Origin: Bagarius yarrelli
Taxonomy: Eukaryota > Chordata > Actinopteri > Siluriformes > Sisoridae
Reading direction: 5' to 3'
Assembly: GCA_005784505.1 (NCBI GenBank)
Contig: VCAZ01000039.1
Location: 1,825,001 to 1,889,000, forward strand
Length of the DNA stretch: 64,000 bases
The translations under genes and the position numbers were made by a program. Shown one piece after another: positions 1 to 12,311 of this stretch; positions within the stretch are counted from its first letter, which is position 1, and each line of letters opens with the position of its first letter. Under the pieces are notes generated by a model, which was not told the origin of the DNA, ran no database searches, and worked only from the letters and a program-made list of their open reading frames with translations.

Positions 1-473
1 AATAAATAAAAATCAGAGTATTTGTATATTTTACATAATAATCATTTTAATGAAATCCAGTAGGTGGTACCAAGGATATACATTTTTATATACTTAAACT
101 GCTCTAAAATTCGGTCTGCTACAAGAAATATTTCCAGCACAATATGAACACAAGCTGTGTCAGCTGTAATGTAATGTTACTAACTGCAAAACTCCTGGAA
201 GTAAAATGAATCTACTACGTTATACCTTTCATTCCAGCGGAATAAAAAACACGGCTGATGATTCATTTTTATCACCCAGAGTCCAGGCTATAACACATGC
301 TTGCTGGGGTAATAGGATGACTAATGCACTATCTGTGTAATATCTGCACTCTGTGTGACCGGGGCAACGGTAAATCACCTGGTATTTATTAAAGACCTGC
401 AGAGAGTCAAATGATGTACTTCAACCCTGCAGCTTTAAACGTGACACTGTAGGGGTGGTTTACCACTGCGCCT
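1..473. other. Unannotated AT-rich sequence
   Basis: I see no coding region, RNA gene or recognisable mobile element in this stretch. Confidence 0.5.
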
Positions 474-505
474 GTTGTGTGTGTATGTGTGTGTGTGTGT
501 ATGCA
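474..505. repeat. (TG)n microsatellite
   Basis: An imperfect TG dinucleotide run with a few TATG interruptions. A second short run of the complementary AC phase lies about 115 bp downstream (618-632), so the two could pair as a hairpin. Translated, these runs give only His-Thr or Cys-Val repeats. Confidence 0.9.
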
Positions 506-617
506 TGTAATACAAAGGAACACAAGGAAGTTGTGTGGAGTGTCAAAATGTACAAATATGTCACCCAGAACAAGCCTCTTTGTGACTAGAGCTCTCATCA
601 GCCACACACCAACAAAC

Positions 618-632
618 AACACACACACACAC
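618..632. repeat. (AC)n microsatellite
   Basis: A short, nearly pure AC run in the opposite phase to the TG run at 474-505. Confidence 0.8.
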
Positions 633-1059
633 ATCTTCTATCAAGATGTACAAAAAAGCTTGTGTTTTTCATTATTTATTCTTACAAAGAAAAGTAACAT
701 CCATGGCATTTTGTATGTTATTTGCAATGCTGTGTGTGTCGAGAGATCCGAACACACACATACACTATTAAGACCTTGATATTGACCTAAATGCAAATCT
801 ACTGTATTTGTCTTGGTGCTTAATTGATCCAGTCTGAGGAACACTCTCTCTTAACTGTGATCTTATTCCTCATTTAGATACGCTTCTTACTTTCACACTT
901 CCTTTCCTGCCAAAAAAATGACTCTCAATCTATTTAAGCCTTGTGCTTCTGTAGGAAATGGATTCCCAGCTTTAGTGTAGTGTTACATTATAAAGCACTT
1001 TAGAGCAACCCGTCGGACATCTATACACACCTAAGAAGGGGTTTCCTGGTTTCCTGTAC

Positions 1060-1093
1060 GGTATATATATATATACTGTATATATATATATAC
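1060..1093. repeat. Palindromic (TA)n tract
   Basis: Two (TA)n runs are separated by ctg, so the whole tract is close to a perfect palindrome that could extrude as a cruciform. It lies just outside the AT-rich inverted-repeat element that follows. Confidence 0.85.
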
Positions 1094-1190
1094 AGCAACA
1101 CCTACATCAAAAAATACTAAAGAATATGTTAGGATTTAATATAGTGAGATTGTAAATTGTAGTATAGTAAAGTATATTAGAGCATATTAT

Positions 1191-1195
1191 AGTAT
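1191..1195. repeat. Target-site duplication, left copy (AGTAT)
   Basis: A five-base AGTAT immediately precedes the LTR and is repeated exactly after it at 1570-1574. A 5-bp duplication is usual for integrase-mediated LTR-element insertion. Confidence 0.8.
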
Positions 1196-1569
1196 TATCA
1201 GGAGTCGAACAGTGGGTTTAGGATGCAAATGCAGTTTTTTAACAAAATAACAAACGACTTTACACTTTACATAACCTGGACTTTACATAACTGGAACATG
1301 ATTCTAAATCTGAACCATACCATGACATGACATAGACACCGACCATGACATGCGACAATGCAAGACAAAGACAAATTAAAACACAGAGTATAAATACACA
1401 ACCGAATCGGGGGGAAACAATTAACTAAACAAAAACACGTGAACACAATGAGGAAACAATCAACCAATGACACGACAGAAACAACATGAACTGACAAAGA
1501 AAGTCTGTTCGTTGCCCTCCAGTGGACCGGCAAGGCAACACACCTGGCAAGCCTGACCGAGTCCTGACA
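1196..1569 (-). mobile_element. Solo LTR of an LTR retrotransposon (Gypsy-like by TSD length)
   Basis: This 374-bp unit ends in short inverted repeats (TATCAGGAG at the left, TCCTGACA at the right, so tgtcagga on the minus strand). It is bounded by a perfect 5-bp duplication, AGTAT. No internal gag/pol sequence adjoins it, so it is a solo LTR, as left by recombination between two LTRs. Minus-strand orientation is inferred from a TATA-like gtatttatactctg in the middle on that strand, and from homology to the plus-strand copy at 57341-57714. Shared blocks include the ccactggagggcaac motif, tttagttaatt and a catggtcg.tgtctatg block. Known: five-base duplications are common for Gypsy but not exclusive to it, so the superfamily is an inference. 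Confidence 0.8.
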
Positions 1570-1574
1570 AGTAT
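1570..1574. repeat. Target-site duplication, right copy (AGTAT)
   Basis: Exact repeat of 1191-1195, directly after the LTR terminus. Confidence 0.8.
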
Positions 1575-1891
1575 CAACTATAGTGAATTTATAAACTGTA
1601 GTAGACTTTAAAAGTTATTACGGTAAAATAGAAGTCTGTGGTAAACTGTATCTTATTATAGTATTTAGTTTGTTAGAGTATTTACACTTTGTTTGTTAAA
1701 GACTATAGCAAGAACTGTAGTGAACTGACCAGGAATATTTTAACGAGTTAGAACAGTGTGTTTTAGTGTTAAAGACCAGATTCCCAGTTCTAATGAACAA
1801 CAATGTTAGATCATTGATTCGGTATAAATTAAACAATGCAGCAACAAAAATTACCGGTTTGTTAACATATTTGCTTGAATTTATTTGAGGG

Positions 1892-1895
<4 letters not shown>

Positions 1896-1929
<34 letters not shown>
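1896..1929. repeat. (GT)n microsatellite
   Basis: About 17 uninterrupted GT units inside the right half of the AT-rich inverted-repeat element. Confidence 0.95.
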
Positions 1930-2618
1930 GCATTGATATCCTTTTTTTGCTCTGATCTGTAATGTAAAGGTTTTCACTCATACAGTATAATCTAGTAATT
2001 AATGTAGTCATTCGTTTATTTCACTATAGTAGGGTTACACTAACAAGTGTAGTAGATTTACCACAACAAATCCCCACATCATTGCAATTTACTATGATTA
2101 ATTTACTATAATAACTAAAAAAAATACTACAATGTTTACCAGAGAAATTTTACTACATCGTAAATTTACTCTATAGTGTTTTTTTCATACGGGCAAACAT
2201 GAGCGCAAAGAGTTCTTTGTAGAAAGTTAATAAGTCAAACACACCCTACCCATCTTCCACAACTCACATACCTGGGCTGGACCCAGTCACAAAGGAATTA
2301 TGTACTAAAGAAGCCTAAAACAGGGACAAGAGATCTCGATGTTCCAAAAAAAAAAAAAACCCAAGGTAATTAAAAGGCAAATATTGTTGACAAAAAAAAA
2401 ACTGTTATTTCCGCAGGTTGATTTACATGTCTGTATGCATAACCCTATTAGTCCTAGTTGGGTCCTTTTCTCAAGGCTGTCTTGTTGCATGGTCCCAACA
2501 CAACCTAACACAACACCATGTAGTCTGTGTGTTATTCTGAATGCGGTGTGACATAACCTTTCGATGACATGCTTGTTTGTGACAAATTACCTTCACTGTC
2601 CTGCTAATGAAATACCAG

Positions 2619-2620
2619 AA

Positions 2621-2695
<75 letters not shown>

Positions 2696-2700
2696 TAGAG
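2619..2700. repeat. (GA)n purine tract
   Basis: About 80 bases of GA repeat with two AAAG interruptions. It is a pure purine strand and translates as Arg-Glu repeats, so the open frames across it are not genes. Confidence 0.95.
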
Positions 2701-2786
2701 CCCTCAAAAGCTATTATAGCCACTTGTGTGTAAGGTTGTCTCAGAGCACCAGATTAGCATTAACAGGGCAGCTTATGACAACTACA

Positions 2787-2801
2787 GCATATATATATAT
2801 A
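2787..2801. repeat. Short (AT)n tract
   Basis: A short perfect AT dinucleotide run. Confidence 0.7.
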
Positions 2802-4270
2802 TTTGTATATGCGCTCGCATAAGCTCATATTTCTGTATTTAATCTGTTAACATCAGCCATCTTATGGTACAGTATATGAATCTCTATATAAACAGACCAA
2901 TCCTCAAATTTAAAATAAAACTACAGGGCTAACGCAGCCAGCAAGCAACAAAATGTTAGCAACACTTTATCATGGAATGTTGCCTCAGTAAATTTCGACA
3001 TCCTGAGGTATTTGACACTGCAATGCTAATCCGCCGGGAAACGTGTTAGCGTTTGGTGTAAGAAAAACATTGTTGTTTGGCTTAGAAAGCAAAGCCAATT
3101 TGAATTATTCGGCTTGATGTATAATGTATTTTCTGAGGTAAAAGTAAGTTAGCTAATTAGCAGGAATACACATTTATTACTTTGTGTGACTCCAGTGGAA
3201 AAAAATACTCTCTTCGTTAACAAATCCATTCATGATTAATTTTCTTTCCTATGAAAAGGTTTCATTAATTTTGTAGTGTGCGGGTTCTGTCGAGTCTTTT
3301 TTAAGGAGAAGTGGTAACGGTTAAACCTTTAGCACCTTTAAAACTAAATCAGCTCTTTTAATTGAGTTGCACTTTACAAAAGTGCAGCTGCTCCTTGGGT
3401 AAATTTGCATCTAACTGGAAAAGAGCTGTCAAACGTTCCTGTTCCTTTTCCGCTTTAATTCTTTTGATGGTGCTTCACTTTATCGCCGTCTCTCATCCGC
3501 CCCTGTGTGGTGCTGACCACAAGTGAGGAAACTCTCCTTGACTTTATGGAGTGCAGATTGTCTTGCAGTGCAACAGAGCTGTCAAACTACACATCAGTAT
3601 TCTGTAGCAAACTGTCCCTGGTCCCCGGTCTCAGACATGCTTCAGGAAAATGAATTTCAGATTAGGTGGAGCTTTTTTTCAAGGTCTTGTCAATAGAAAC
3701 AGAAGACACACACAGAAAAACAGCTTTTAAAAGCAGCTTTTGTATGAATAGCTGCATTTGTACGAATTTAGCTGATCCTTATAAGCACTGGGCTTATAAG
3801 AACTTTTGCTTTGGTTGGTCTGTTTTTTTCATTTTAAGAACTTGGTACGCTGGGCTGTGTTTAAATCCTCTCAATGCACACACCCGCCAGGATGTATACC
3901 AATAAAAACCACTATACTGTAGCCATTGCTCCATCTATACAGTGGAATACACTAAGACACAGGGTGTTACGATAAAGTTCATCAGGTGAAATTTGACTAT
4001 ATGCTTCACTTGCTAGCTTGAACACATCGCTAATTACCTCACTGAACACTCAAAATTGAACAACATTTTTGATAAAAAATAATACGCTAACTGCATAGAT
4101 GATGGAAAGTTCGGTTCTTTTTGGCAAACTGGTACTTTTGGACTTTTTATTTCAATGTTTCTTTTATGTCTTAAAGTAATGACGTCATTGGGGCAAAATT
4201 AAGATATCAAGTCTATTATCTTGGTCCAGGATGAAAGTCAGGACTTAAGTCTGTTAAACCATCATTATCA
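2802..4270. other. Unannotated sequence
   Basis: No gene, recognised element or tandem repeat seen. The short open frames here (for example 3666-3905) match nothing I recognise and show no splice-site or codon pattern that would support an exon. Confidence 0.45.
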
Positions 4271-4443
4271 AGGGGAGTGGCGGCTCATGGCTAAGTTGGT
4301 GGACTATCAACCCAAAGGTCGTGGGTTCAATTCCCAACTCCACCATTAAGCAAGGCCGTTTAACCCTCAATTGCTCAGTTGGATGAATAAGATAAAAGTA
4401 AGTCACTCTGGATAAGGGCATCTACCAAATGCTGTAAATGTAA
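4271..4443 (+). mobile_element. tRNA-derived SINE with L2-type tail (family 'SINE-A'), nearly full length
   Basis: The head reads ggagtggcggctcatggcta, then tggtggactatcaaccc, a degenerate Pol III A-box region. The B box follows as gtgggttcaattcccaactc, then the shared body aaccctcaattgctcagttg. The tail gtaagtcactctggataagg leads to ctaccaaatgctgtaaatgt, the tail shared by many teleost SINEs and L2-type LINEs, which supply reverse transcriptase in trans. It is the first of about 15 copies in this window. The target duplication is no longer clear, which suggests an old insertion. Confidence 0.85.
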
Positions 4444-6221
4444 TTACTGTGATCTGACAATCAGTTTTGCAACTGAATGACCCAAACACAGGTACAGGCA
4501 GTCATTTACAAACAAACAAGAAATTCTTGAAGCTCTAAATTGATCAGATCCACTTACTGGATCCATTACGATTTATTAGTTGTCCAACAAAACTAGTTCA
4601 GTTCAAACAGTACTTTGTCAGTCATAGTTGGTGGTCATGTTCAGTAGCTTCATGCTAAATCACGCATGCACAGTTCTTCAATCGTACGTGTCCGAAAAAG
4701 CAGTGTACGAGAATCGCTCTAGTGGTGGGCGTGTACGTTGGTCAGTATCCAGCACACTGCACGCGGTCTATCAGCTGCACTGCTCGAGTTCATCACCAGT
4801 TCCCTTTTCACAGCAGTTCAATCAGTGAGCTGTTTAAGAAACTGAATAACTCCGGAATATTAGTAGATTTCGAGTCAAAGAAAGTGTCAGTACGTAGATA
4901 TTCTGCCATTTTTTATACCTTGACGTTTTATCATCTCAACAATCATCTCAACAAACCTTTTTTGATGCATATCGAGGGAGAACCATGTTAAGACCATAAG
5001 AAATATAACTGATACTGTAAGCCATGTTGAGATCACACAGCATGTAAGAAGCTCTGCATCGTTTTGTTTTTTTTGTTTTTCATCATTTTTTGCATCAGAA
5101 GAGGCCTATGGTTCCTTTACATAGATTTTATTTCATTGTGGAGAAGATTCTGTTGAATTTGTTGAATTTTTTTTACTTTATTATTCATTTGGTCAAATTA
5201 ACAGGTTTCGAAAAGTTCATAATCTGTTCAAAAAGTCAGAATTTCTCACACAAGCCAATATATTTTAATGAACACATTTTAGCATATTAATTCAAATAGA
5301 TACACTATATGTTATCAAAGAAATATGTTATTTTTTTTACTGATTTTAGTGATTTTTTTAATGTAAATAGACTAATAGCCTATTTTTAGATTTTAAGATA
5401 ACATCATTATTAAAGCCGGATATTATTTTTATTCCTGAAATGAATTTCTTTTAAAAAAAGGTAAGCAGGTAAAAAAGGTGAATAGCTGTTGCAATAATAA
5501 ATCAATAATAAATGTCAGGCTTTGAAAATGTGGCTGGTTAGTGTTAATTACAGGAGAAATGTGAAATAAATAATAATGTCTAAACTTCAAATTGCGACTG
5601 TATTAATCCAAACGCTGCATTTAAACCATCTTCACGCCTACAGGCAGAAAGCATCTTAATTCTACAGGAAACTTTTTAATAACTACTTTAACAAGCAGCC
5701 TGTCTCCGAGTGGGATGGTGTTAGGCTTCCATCCACAAACAAAGCCAACACAATACTTTCTCCTCCGCACTGTATACACAACAGCCCTCTTGCCCACAAC
5801 ACTATCGCACCGGGAGACAAATAAGATAAACACAGCAATGCCAGAAGGGAAAATAAATAAATAAATTGCAGAGAATGTATAGAATGTCTGTAGAGTACCA
5901 TATCTGGAAATATAACCATCTAAATGCTCCTACAGTCAATCCATGTTTTCTATTTGTTTCCATCTTTTTTTCTAAAAATATTAAGCATGCTTACCTTTCT
6001 CAGGACTAAGACTCCTAATATTGTTAAAATCCTCCATATTCCAGAAAGAAGGCTCTCCATGTGCTAGTGGGAGGGGGATGGAGGCTCATGGCACTCCAGA
6101 GCTACTTTAATGGGAGCGCATCTCTGAGATAAGCGGATGAGCGGCTGTGTGGAACGCCGGAGAGTCATGTCAAAGCTGAGCCAACCGGATAAGAGCAACT
6201 AATAGCTTTTTTTTATTTATT
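4444..6221. other. Unannotated AT-rich sequence
   Basis: Includes overlapping frames at 4628-4991 and 5621-5919 with no recognisable protein similarity. Short A and T homopolymers are common. Nothing else can be supported. Confidence 0.45.
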
Positions 6222-6320
6222 CCTTCCTTCTTTCTTATTTATTTCTTGTTGATTCTCTACCTCTTTTTTTGCTTCTTGCTTCTCTCTCTGGGTGGCTCGT
6301 CTGTCTCTTTTTTTCTCTCT

Positions 6321-6355
<35 letters not shown>

Positions 6356-6430
6356 CGCTTTTACTTTGCCTTCCTCTCTCTCTCTTTCTTCCTCTCTCTC
6401 TCCCTCTCTCACTCTTTCTCTCTCTCTCTG
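6222..6430. repeat. TC-rich pyrimidine tract
   Basis: About 210 bases of TC/TTC/CTTT repeats, almost free of purines on this strand. It is followed 110 bp later by a GA tract on the same strand (6543-6600), so the two could fold back on each other. The long overlapping open frames here translate to Ser/Leu or Arg/Glu repeats. Confidence 0.9.
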
Positions 6431-6542
6431 GGGAAAGCTTTGCATCCACGTGTGCAATTGTCCGCCCCTTTTTTTTTCCACCAAGGGAAAGGTAGGATGG
6501 CAGAAGCTGAGAGAACTAAAAGTAAGCAGACGTGTGTATGGG

Positions 6543-6544
6543 AG

Positions 6545-6578
<34 letters not shown>

Positions 6579-6600
6579 GTAAGAGACAGAGACAGTGATA
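6543..6600. repeat. (GA)n / (GACA)n purine tract
   Basis: GA repeat degenerating into GACA and GAGACA units. It is complementary in composition to the tract at 6222-6430. Confidence 0.9.
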
Positions 6601-6725
6601 AAAAGCATGGGTGCACTTGTGTAAGTCCTAACAAGGGCTGTCTCTCATGCTTTATTCAGAATTATCTAGATCCTACGAGAGTAAAAGGGAGTGAATAGGT
6701 GTGTGTCAATGCTGCTGGAAGAGAT

Positions 6726-6726
6726 A

Positions 6727-6761
<35 letters not shown>
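6726..6761. repeat. Compound (TG)n(TA)n microsatellite
   Basis: A TG run passes directly into a TA run. Confidence 0.9.
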
Positions 6762-9700
6762 CACACTCTCAACGGGAAAATTCCCATGTAAAAATATTGC
6801 CAGTTAAAAACGCCAGTTGTCAGTATAAGGATAAACAGTGAAGTTAATCACTGTCCTTTAAGATGTGGATATTTTGGATTTGTAGACATCTAAACGATAG
6901 CATTCCAAACCACATTATATTTACCTATAGATTCTAAAGCATCTACAGGATGGAAATTTTGAGCACCGAATAAAGGCTCCCAGTCGGATATCCTCTGAGC
7001 TCTGCGATATAAAATAAACGAGACAGATGTTCTACTCGGAAACCTGAAAGGGAGAAAGAATGGAAGATAATGAAGGGAAGCGACGGTACAGGAGCTATCC
7101 GTGGTTCTGAGGCAGCCTTGAAGAACCTCCTTTAGATCAAAAGAAAGTAGGTCAAAAGAAACAGATGAGCAGAAAGGTTCACAATACGCAGGGTGCAGAC
7201 CAAATAGACAAACTTTGATATGCTAATTCTATATCAGCTTCTAGAACATCATTTACAGTAAAGAAAAAAAACAGGTAAGTATAAGGTTATGCAAGAATTA
7301 TACAAAAGAGAGCTTGTTAAAATAATAGCCAGCAGTTATGGTTTTTATAGGGTTGGGGAGGGGGGGTGGATGGGATGGGGAGACTGACTGCATACAAAAT
7401 TGGGATCTGATTTATATTTAGCAAAGAGGCACAAATGAACAACCTGTACTAAATACACAAACGCACAAAGAAAATGTGAGAATTAAGCATAAATCTAACT
7501 GGAAATTTAAGGTATAATTACATTTACAGTAATTGTTTTTTTTTTTTTTATCAGCTCCTCATACACTAAACTTAAGCATTATAAAGACCTTCTATATTCT
7601 GAAATCCTCTTTTAAAAAATTAGAAAGCCGTCTGTGCTATTTGATACCAGACTCTGGTCAGTGATGAAGCTGTCGAGGTGTTAGCTCTGCAGGGAACCTG
7701 TTTGGCTTTGACAGTTTCACCGCAGATAAAGGAAGGTTAGGTGTCGGCGAGAGGAAAGAAAGGAGCTGATAATCTTGGTGAATGGCAGGGTTTTGACAGA
7801 GTAGATCGGATCCTGATTAAACATGTAGTCAGTGGTGTAACACAAAGATCAGCCAGATTGTAATCACTAGGATTCTTGAACGTTGTCTTAATGTTCATAA
7901 CACACAAAACCACACAATTTTAGAAAATGCTGGATGTCATATTGACGTGTTGCATGACAAAGAAAAAAATCTAGCATCTCTCCATCTTCCTTTCAGAAAA
8001 CTGATATTGTCCCTCAGAAATTATTACATCAAATGATTTTGCCTTTCATTGCCTAACCCTACAAGACCTCTGAGTTAGCTGTCCTCCATGAATCAATAAA
8101 ACAATAGCATGTTTTAAAACGATGCTCTGCTACTATTGGGTTCTCATATTAATCAAGGGTTTCATTGCTGGTGTGTTAGTCCAGAATTCCTCCATCTGGC
8201 AAGGATTAAATTGACAACATTAACAATGCTGTTGGCATGTGCTGTTGTAGGTAGAAGTCCCGTTGGGAGACTCCTTTTTGTTTTGTTTTGCTTTTTTTGT
8301 CAATTCACTATAACATGATGGTTACCTCATGGTTTTTAATTTGATTGACATGCTCAGGATGGTGTGTGACTATTAAAACATGTATAGGTATGTAATGATT
8401 AGGGCGTTAGTAATTGTGATGATGTAATAGCCTACAGTGTATCTAGAGATTATTAATATCCTGTCAGGTTACCATCATTAACCATCCTTTAAAGTGATTT
8501 GAAATTATATATAACCAAAGCTTTACAACTACAAATCTTATCCATATGTGCATTTGGACACATTTATAACACATTAATAACACATTAATAATACATTTAT
8601 TAGACATCAATACATGTGATTTCATATAAATATTTTTTCCCCCTGTTGTTCTATCCTGTACTGTATTAGAAAGGATTTCTGCTAGTTTTGAGCATGGCTG
8701 TGGAAATTTGTGTTCATTCATCCACCTAACGATTTGAATAAAGAAGTATGGGATGGAGTTTATGATTTGGTTTATCCTGAAAATGCTTAGTGGGGTTTAA
8801 GTCAAAGGTTTCTGCATGACTCCCAAGTTCCTCCACACCAAGCCTGCACACCAACCATGTTGTCATAAAACCTAATTTGACCTTTGGGTATCAGTAAATA
8901 AAAATTACAATGCTACAACGCAGAGAAACATTTATACTACTGAATTGCTTCTAATAAAACAGTGCGGTCTGTTTGTTTGTCCACATTGTGTATATTGCTG
9001 TGTTTCCAAACCAAACTGCAATCCACCAGCTGGAGACCATCAACTTGTTCTAATTTTTTTAATGTCATTCGTATCCCATTTTCCAAAGTATCATCATAAC
9101 TGACCCTTCGCTCTGACCAATATGTTCACACTGCACCTCTGGTTATATGTTGCCAGAACTGCTAAACTTTATATCGTTTCCTGGTAAACATGTGTTATTA
9201 CGATAAAAATGTTGAATTGGATCTAATTTAATATATAATCCACTTCATGTCTGAAGCCTGATTCCTAACATTAAGTAATGACTAATGCTAGTTCTCCGAT
9301 CGAAATTGTCTCATACTTCAAACCTACTAACATTTCACACAACACTGAGAGTTGAGATATGGAACAGGGTTATGGACAAAGCTAGTGGATGTACAGTACA
9401 TTTTCATAAAGCTACATTTATAAAGATTAAAACTAATTTAAGTAATCTTTTTGTGCAGGTGACAACTGACAAAATTAAGAGTGAATAGTGGACCAGTAAT
9501 AAGACAAGTGAGTCATGTGAGAACAGGGTTAGGTGACATCATCAGGAAGCTTCCACAATCGTTTCCTTATGTATTTATTCCAGGTTTGATTTTTTTCAAC
9601 AAAAATACTTTTAGGCTGCATCAAGATATAGAACCTGACTGATTTTGGGGGGAAAATTAATAGAACTCTTTAGCATGATCTCTTTTTGCAAGTTTGACTT

Positions 9701-10329
9701 TTTAACATCAATATGTCCAATTGTAGGATTTCAACCAGTGGAAGATTTTAATCAGCTACTGCCAGATCACAGATACGCTACATTTAGACTGGGTTTCTTT
9801 GTAAAAAAATATCAATAGGACTTTGGATTTTGGAAGCGCTCCACTGCGTTTTAATTATTTGAGTCTTTGGTATCTTCTCTCAGTAGAAGTATGAACAATG
9901 TTTAGTTCTTTTCTCTTGCTGGCTGTGCAGTTTCAATTCGATTTCTGAATTGATCTGAGTCTCATTTTCTAAATACAGTCAGTCTGGAAGGAAAGTTTGG
10001 AAGGATGTAAGTAAAGGAGTAAGTTTGTTTGTAGGCCTTAGGGGAAAACATTGCACTGTAGGTATTGTAAGGAAGCAGATCATAAATCATGTTAGTAGGT
10101 GACAGAAATATAAAAATAAGCAATAAAGAAAAAAGGAAACAATAAAATAAAAAATGGAGTATATACCTAAGCAATGGGGGAAATATTAAATAACCTCCTT
10201 AACCATTGAAGGTATAATAGATGATTGTGTTTAGAAACATATTTTATTCTGCTGGTTGGAAGTCTCTTTACATCTATATAGTACTCATTATGTAAAGCGG
10301 TCTAGGTATAGTGAATATATTGGTAGGGG
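6762..10329. other. Unannotated AT-rich sequence
   Basis: About 3.5 kb with no gene or recognised mobile element. Only short homopolymers and a small G-rich patch (7351-7380) stand out. Open frames such as 8136-8318, 8464-8721, 9285-9488 and 9962-10174 show no recognisable domain. Confidence 0.45.
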
Positions 10330-10523
10330 GATGTTTGAAATGAAGCTACCAGGCAGAAGGCAAAAAGGAAGACCAAAGAGGAGGTATATGGATGTGATAA
10401 ACGAGGACATGAAGTTAGTGGGTTTGAGTGAAGAGGATGTAGAGAATAGGGTTAGGAGGAGACAGATGATTCGCTGTGGCGACTCTTAAAAGGGAACAGC
10501 CGAAAGGAAAAGAAGAAGACTGT
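10330..10523 (+). mobile_element. RTE-like LINE, 3' end of reverse-transcriptase ORF and tail (5'-truncated)
   Basis: The plus-strand frame around 10338-10489 encodes LPGRRQKGRPKRRYMDVI, then an acidic/basic block (EDVENRV) and QMIRCGDS before the stop. This is the pattern I associate with the extreme C-terminus of reverse-transcriptase ORFs of some fish LINEs. The codons ending CGDS are followed by a short 3' end (gggaacagccgaaagg) and a purine tail aaaagaagaagac. Most of the LINE is missing, as is usual after incomplete reverse transcription. The 3' end resembles RTE-type elements, but the clade is an inference. It is not an intact gene. Confidence 0.65.
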
Positions 10524-10697
10524 TGAAAGCATCTAAACAAGAAATGTTCGTCTAATCAGAAGGTTCTTTCCAAACCAAGACTTTACTACCTGCCTGTCAA
10601 TGTATGTATGTTCATACCTCTGCGCACCCTGTTCACTCAGACAGGATACGTCATCAGTGTGTTCATGTACTACGAAAAAAAACCAGATAAAAGATAA

Positions 10698-10849
10698 AGG
10701 GGAAGTGGTGGCTCAGTGGTTAAGATGAAAGACTGGGGTTCGATTCCCAGCACCACCAAGCCACTAATGCTGGCTCCAATTGCTCAGTTGTATAAAAGAG
10801 ATAAATGTAAGTCGCTCTGAATAAGGACATCTGTCAAATGCTGTAAATG
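10698..10849 (+). mobile_element. SINE-A copy with internal deletions
   Basis: The head ggaagtggtggctcagtggt and the B box ggttcgattcccagcaccac are well preserved, and the tail reads gtaagtcgctctgaataagg. The spacer between A and B boxes and part of the body (the 'gggcccctgagcaaggc' segment) are deleted relative to other copies, so it is about 150 bp rather than about 190. Confidence 0.85.
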
Positions 10850-11954
10850 ATGTCATGGTTACAGTATTTCTTTTGGACAGATAGAAATATGGTGTGATTG
10901 TGTTTTGATAGTAACATATTTTTACAAGTTTATGTAGTTTGTGTATCTTTATGAATTAGTTTAACTCCAGCAGCAGCGTGTAATCAGGTCAATTTTTATG
11001 GCTGGTATTTTAGTACTGTTACTACCTGTTCCATAATCTTACCAGTGAATGACTTATGATATATTGTAGTAATGAAGGTTGGGACGTACAATTTCACAGC
11101 TTGTCCTACTGCACCTTTAATGCCTAAACTCATTAAGATAATCGTAGCTCATTGGGCACAAAGTCTCTCAGCCGCTCACTATAATGTAGTCAAAAGAACA
11201 GAGGAGTAAAAGTAATGGAACAATGATGTAAGACATTAAATCAGTGTAAAAATAGATTTAAAAAATATCAACTAGAGTAAATAAGTAAATAATAGAGCAA
11301 AGAAAAGATAGTTATTCCAGTAGGTGAGAGCATATGACAGCAAATAATGTACTGTATTTGAACAGCCGAGTGATGAAATTGTGTAGGTGTTGTAAGCGAG
11401 TAAGCAATAAAGTAGGGGGAAAAAAATGGAATTAAATAAGAAACATAGAGCGAATAGGTGTGTAATGAATTTATAAATAACTAAGCAAGAAGTGAGCAGG
11501 AAATAGATGAAGCAAGAGAGTAAATAAATAAGGCATTAAAATAATAAAATTAGGGATGAGAAAGGAAGTGGCATTTCTACCACTGTTGTAAGGGAGAAAT
11601 GCCTAATCCTCTGCTTTATATTCATTTTTTTAATTAGATTATTTAATAAATTATAAAGACGTCATTAACGGCGTAATTCATAGTGAAAGTAAGAACCGCT
11701 GTACAGTATGTAGTAAAACGAATGAAGCTAGTCTTAGTCGGTTGATAGACAGAATCAAAAGTATCTGACCATCGAATAGAGCAACACACACACCTCAGCA
11801 CAGGCTCTCAGGAATACAAGTCAGCAATCTGGGCCGTAAAACTGTTTTTTATACAGACTGCACCCTAAAATGCTGCTAGCTCGATAAACACAGGGTACAA
11901 TGATAATAAGGGAAGAAGCATTCTGGTTAGACTTCAGGGTAAAAGAGAAAAAAG
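10850..11954. other. Unannotated AT-rich sequence
   Basis: No gene or recognised element seen. Several taaataa-like words recur, but no clear tandem unit. Confidence 0.45.
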
Positions 11955-12055
11955 ATATAGAGAGAGAGAAAGCGAAAGAGAGAGAGAGAGAAAGAGAGAG
12001 AGGGAGAGCGAAAGAGAGAGAGAGAGAGAAAGCATAAGAGAGAGAGAGCGAGAGA

Positions 12056-12086
<31 letters not shown>

Positions 12087-12262
12087 GGAAAGCGAAAGCA
12101 AAAGAGAGAGAGAGAGAAAGCATAAGAGAGAGGGAAAGCGAAAGCGAAAAAGAGAGAGAGAGTGTAAGAGGAGGAGAGCATAAGAGAAGAAAGAGAAGGA
12201 GAGAGCAAGATAGAGAGAGAGAGATAGAGAGAGAGAGAGGAAGAAAGAAATAGCATAAGAGA

Positions 12263-12311
<49 letters not shown>
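11955..12311. repeat. Imperfect GA purine minisatellite
   Basis: About 360 bases of GAGA broken by AAAGCGAAAG, AAAGCATAAGAGA and GGGAAAGCG variants. The GCATAAGAGAG and GCGAAAG blocks recur irregularly, which suggests local duplications of 50-100 bp on top of the dinucleotide. The long minus-strand frames over it are translated TC repeat. Confidence 0.9.

Larger units (their letters stand above)
1106..2190. mobile_element. AT-rich inverted-repeat element (MITE-like), interrupted by a solo LTR
   Basis: The sequence on both sides of the LTR at 1196-1569 is full of variants of ctatagta and ttactatag. The left end (caaaaaatactaaag, then tatagtgagattgtaaattg) resembles the reverse complement of the right end (aaaaaacactatagag, then taaatttacgatgtag), which suggests imperfect terminal inverted repeats. 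No transposase is visible, so a non-autonomous DNA element is the best reading. The right part also holds a long GT microsatellite (1896-1929). The ends are approximate and the superfamily cannot be assigned. Confidence 0.45.

Noticed and set aside
4271..4443. Functional tRNA gene (A and B boxes present)
   Set aside because: No cloverleaf can be completed and the sequence continues into a SINE body and tail; the same holds for the other copies.
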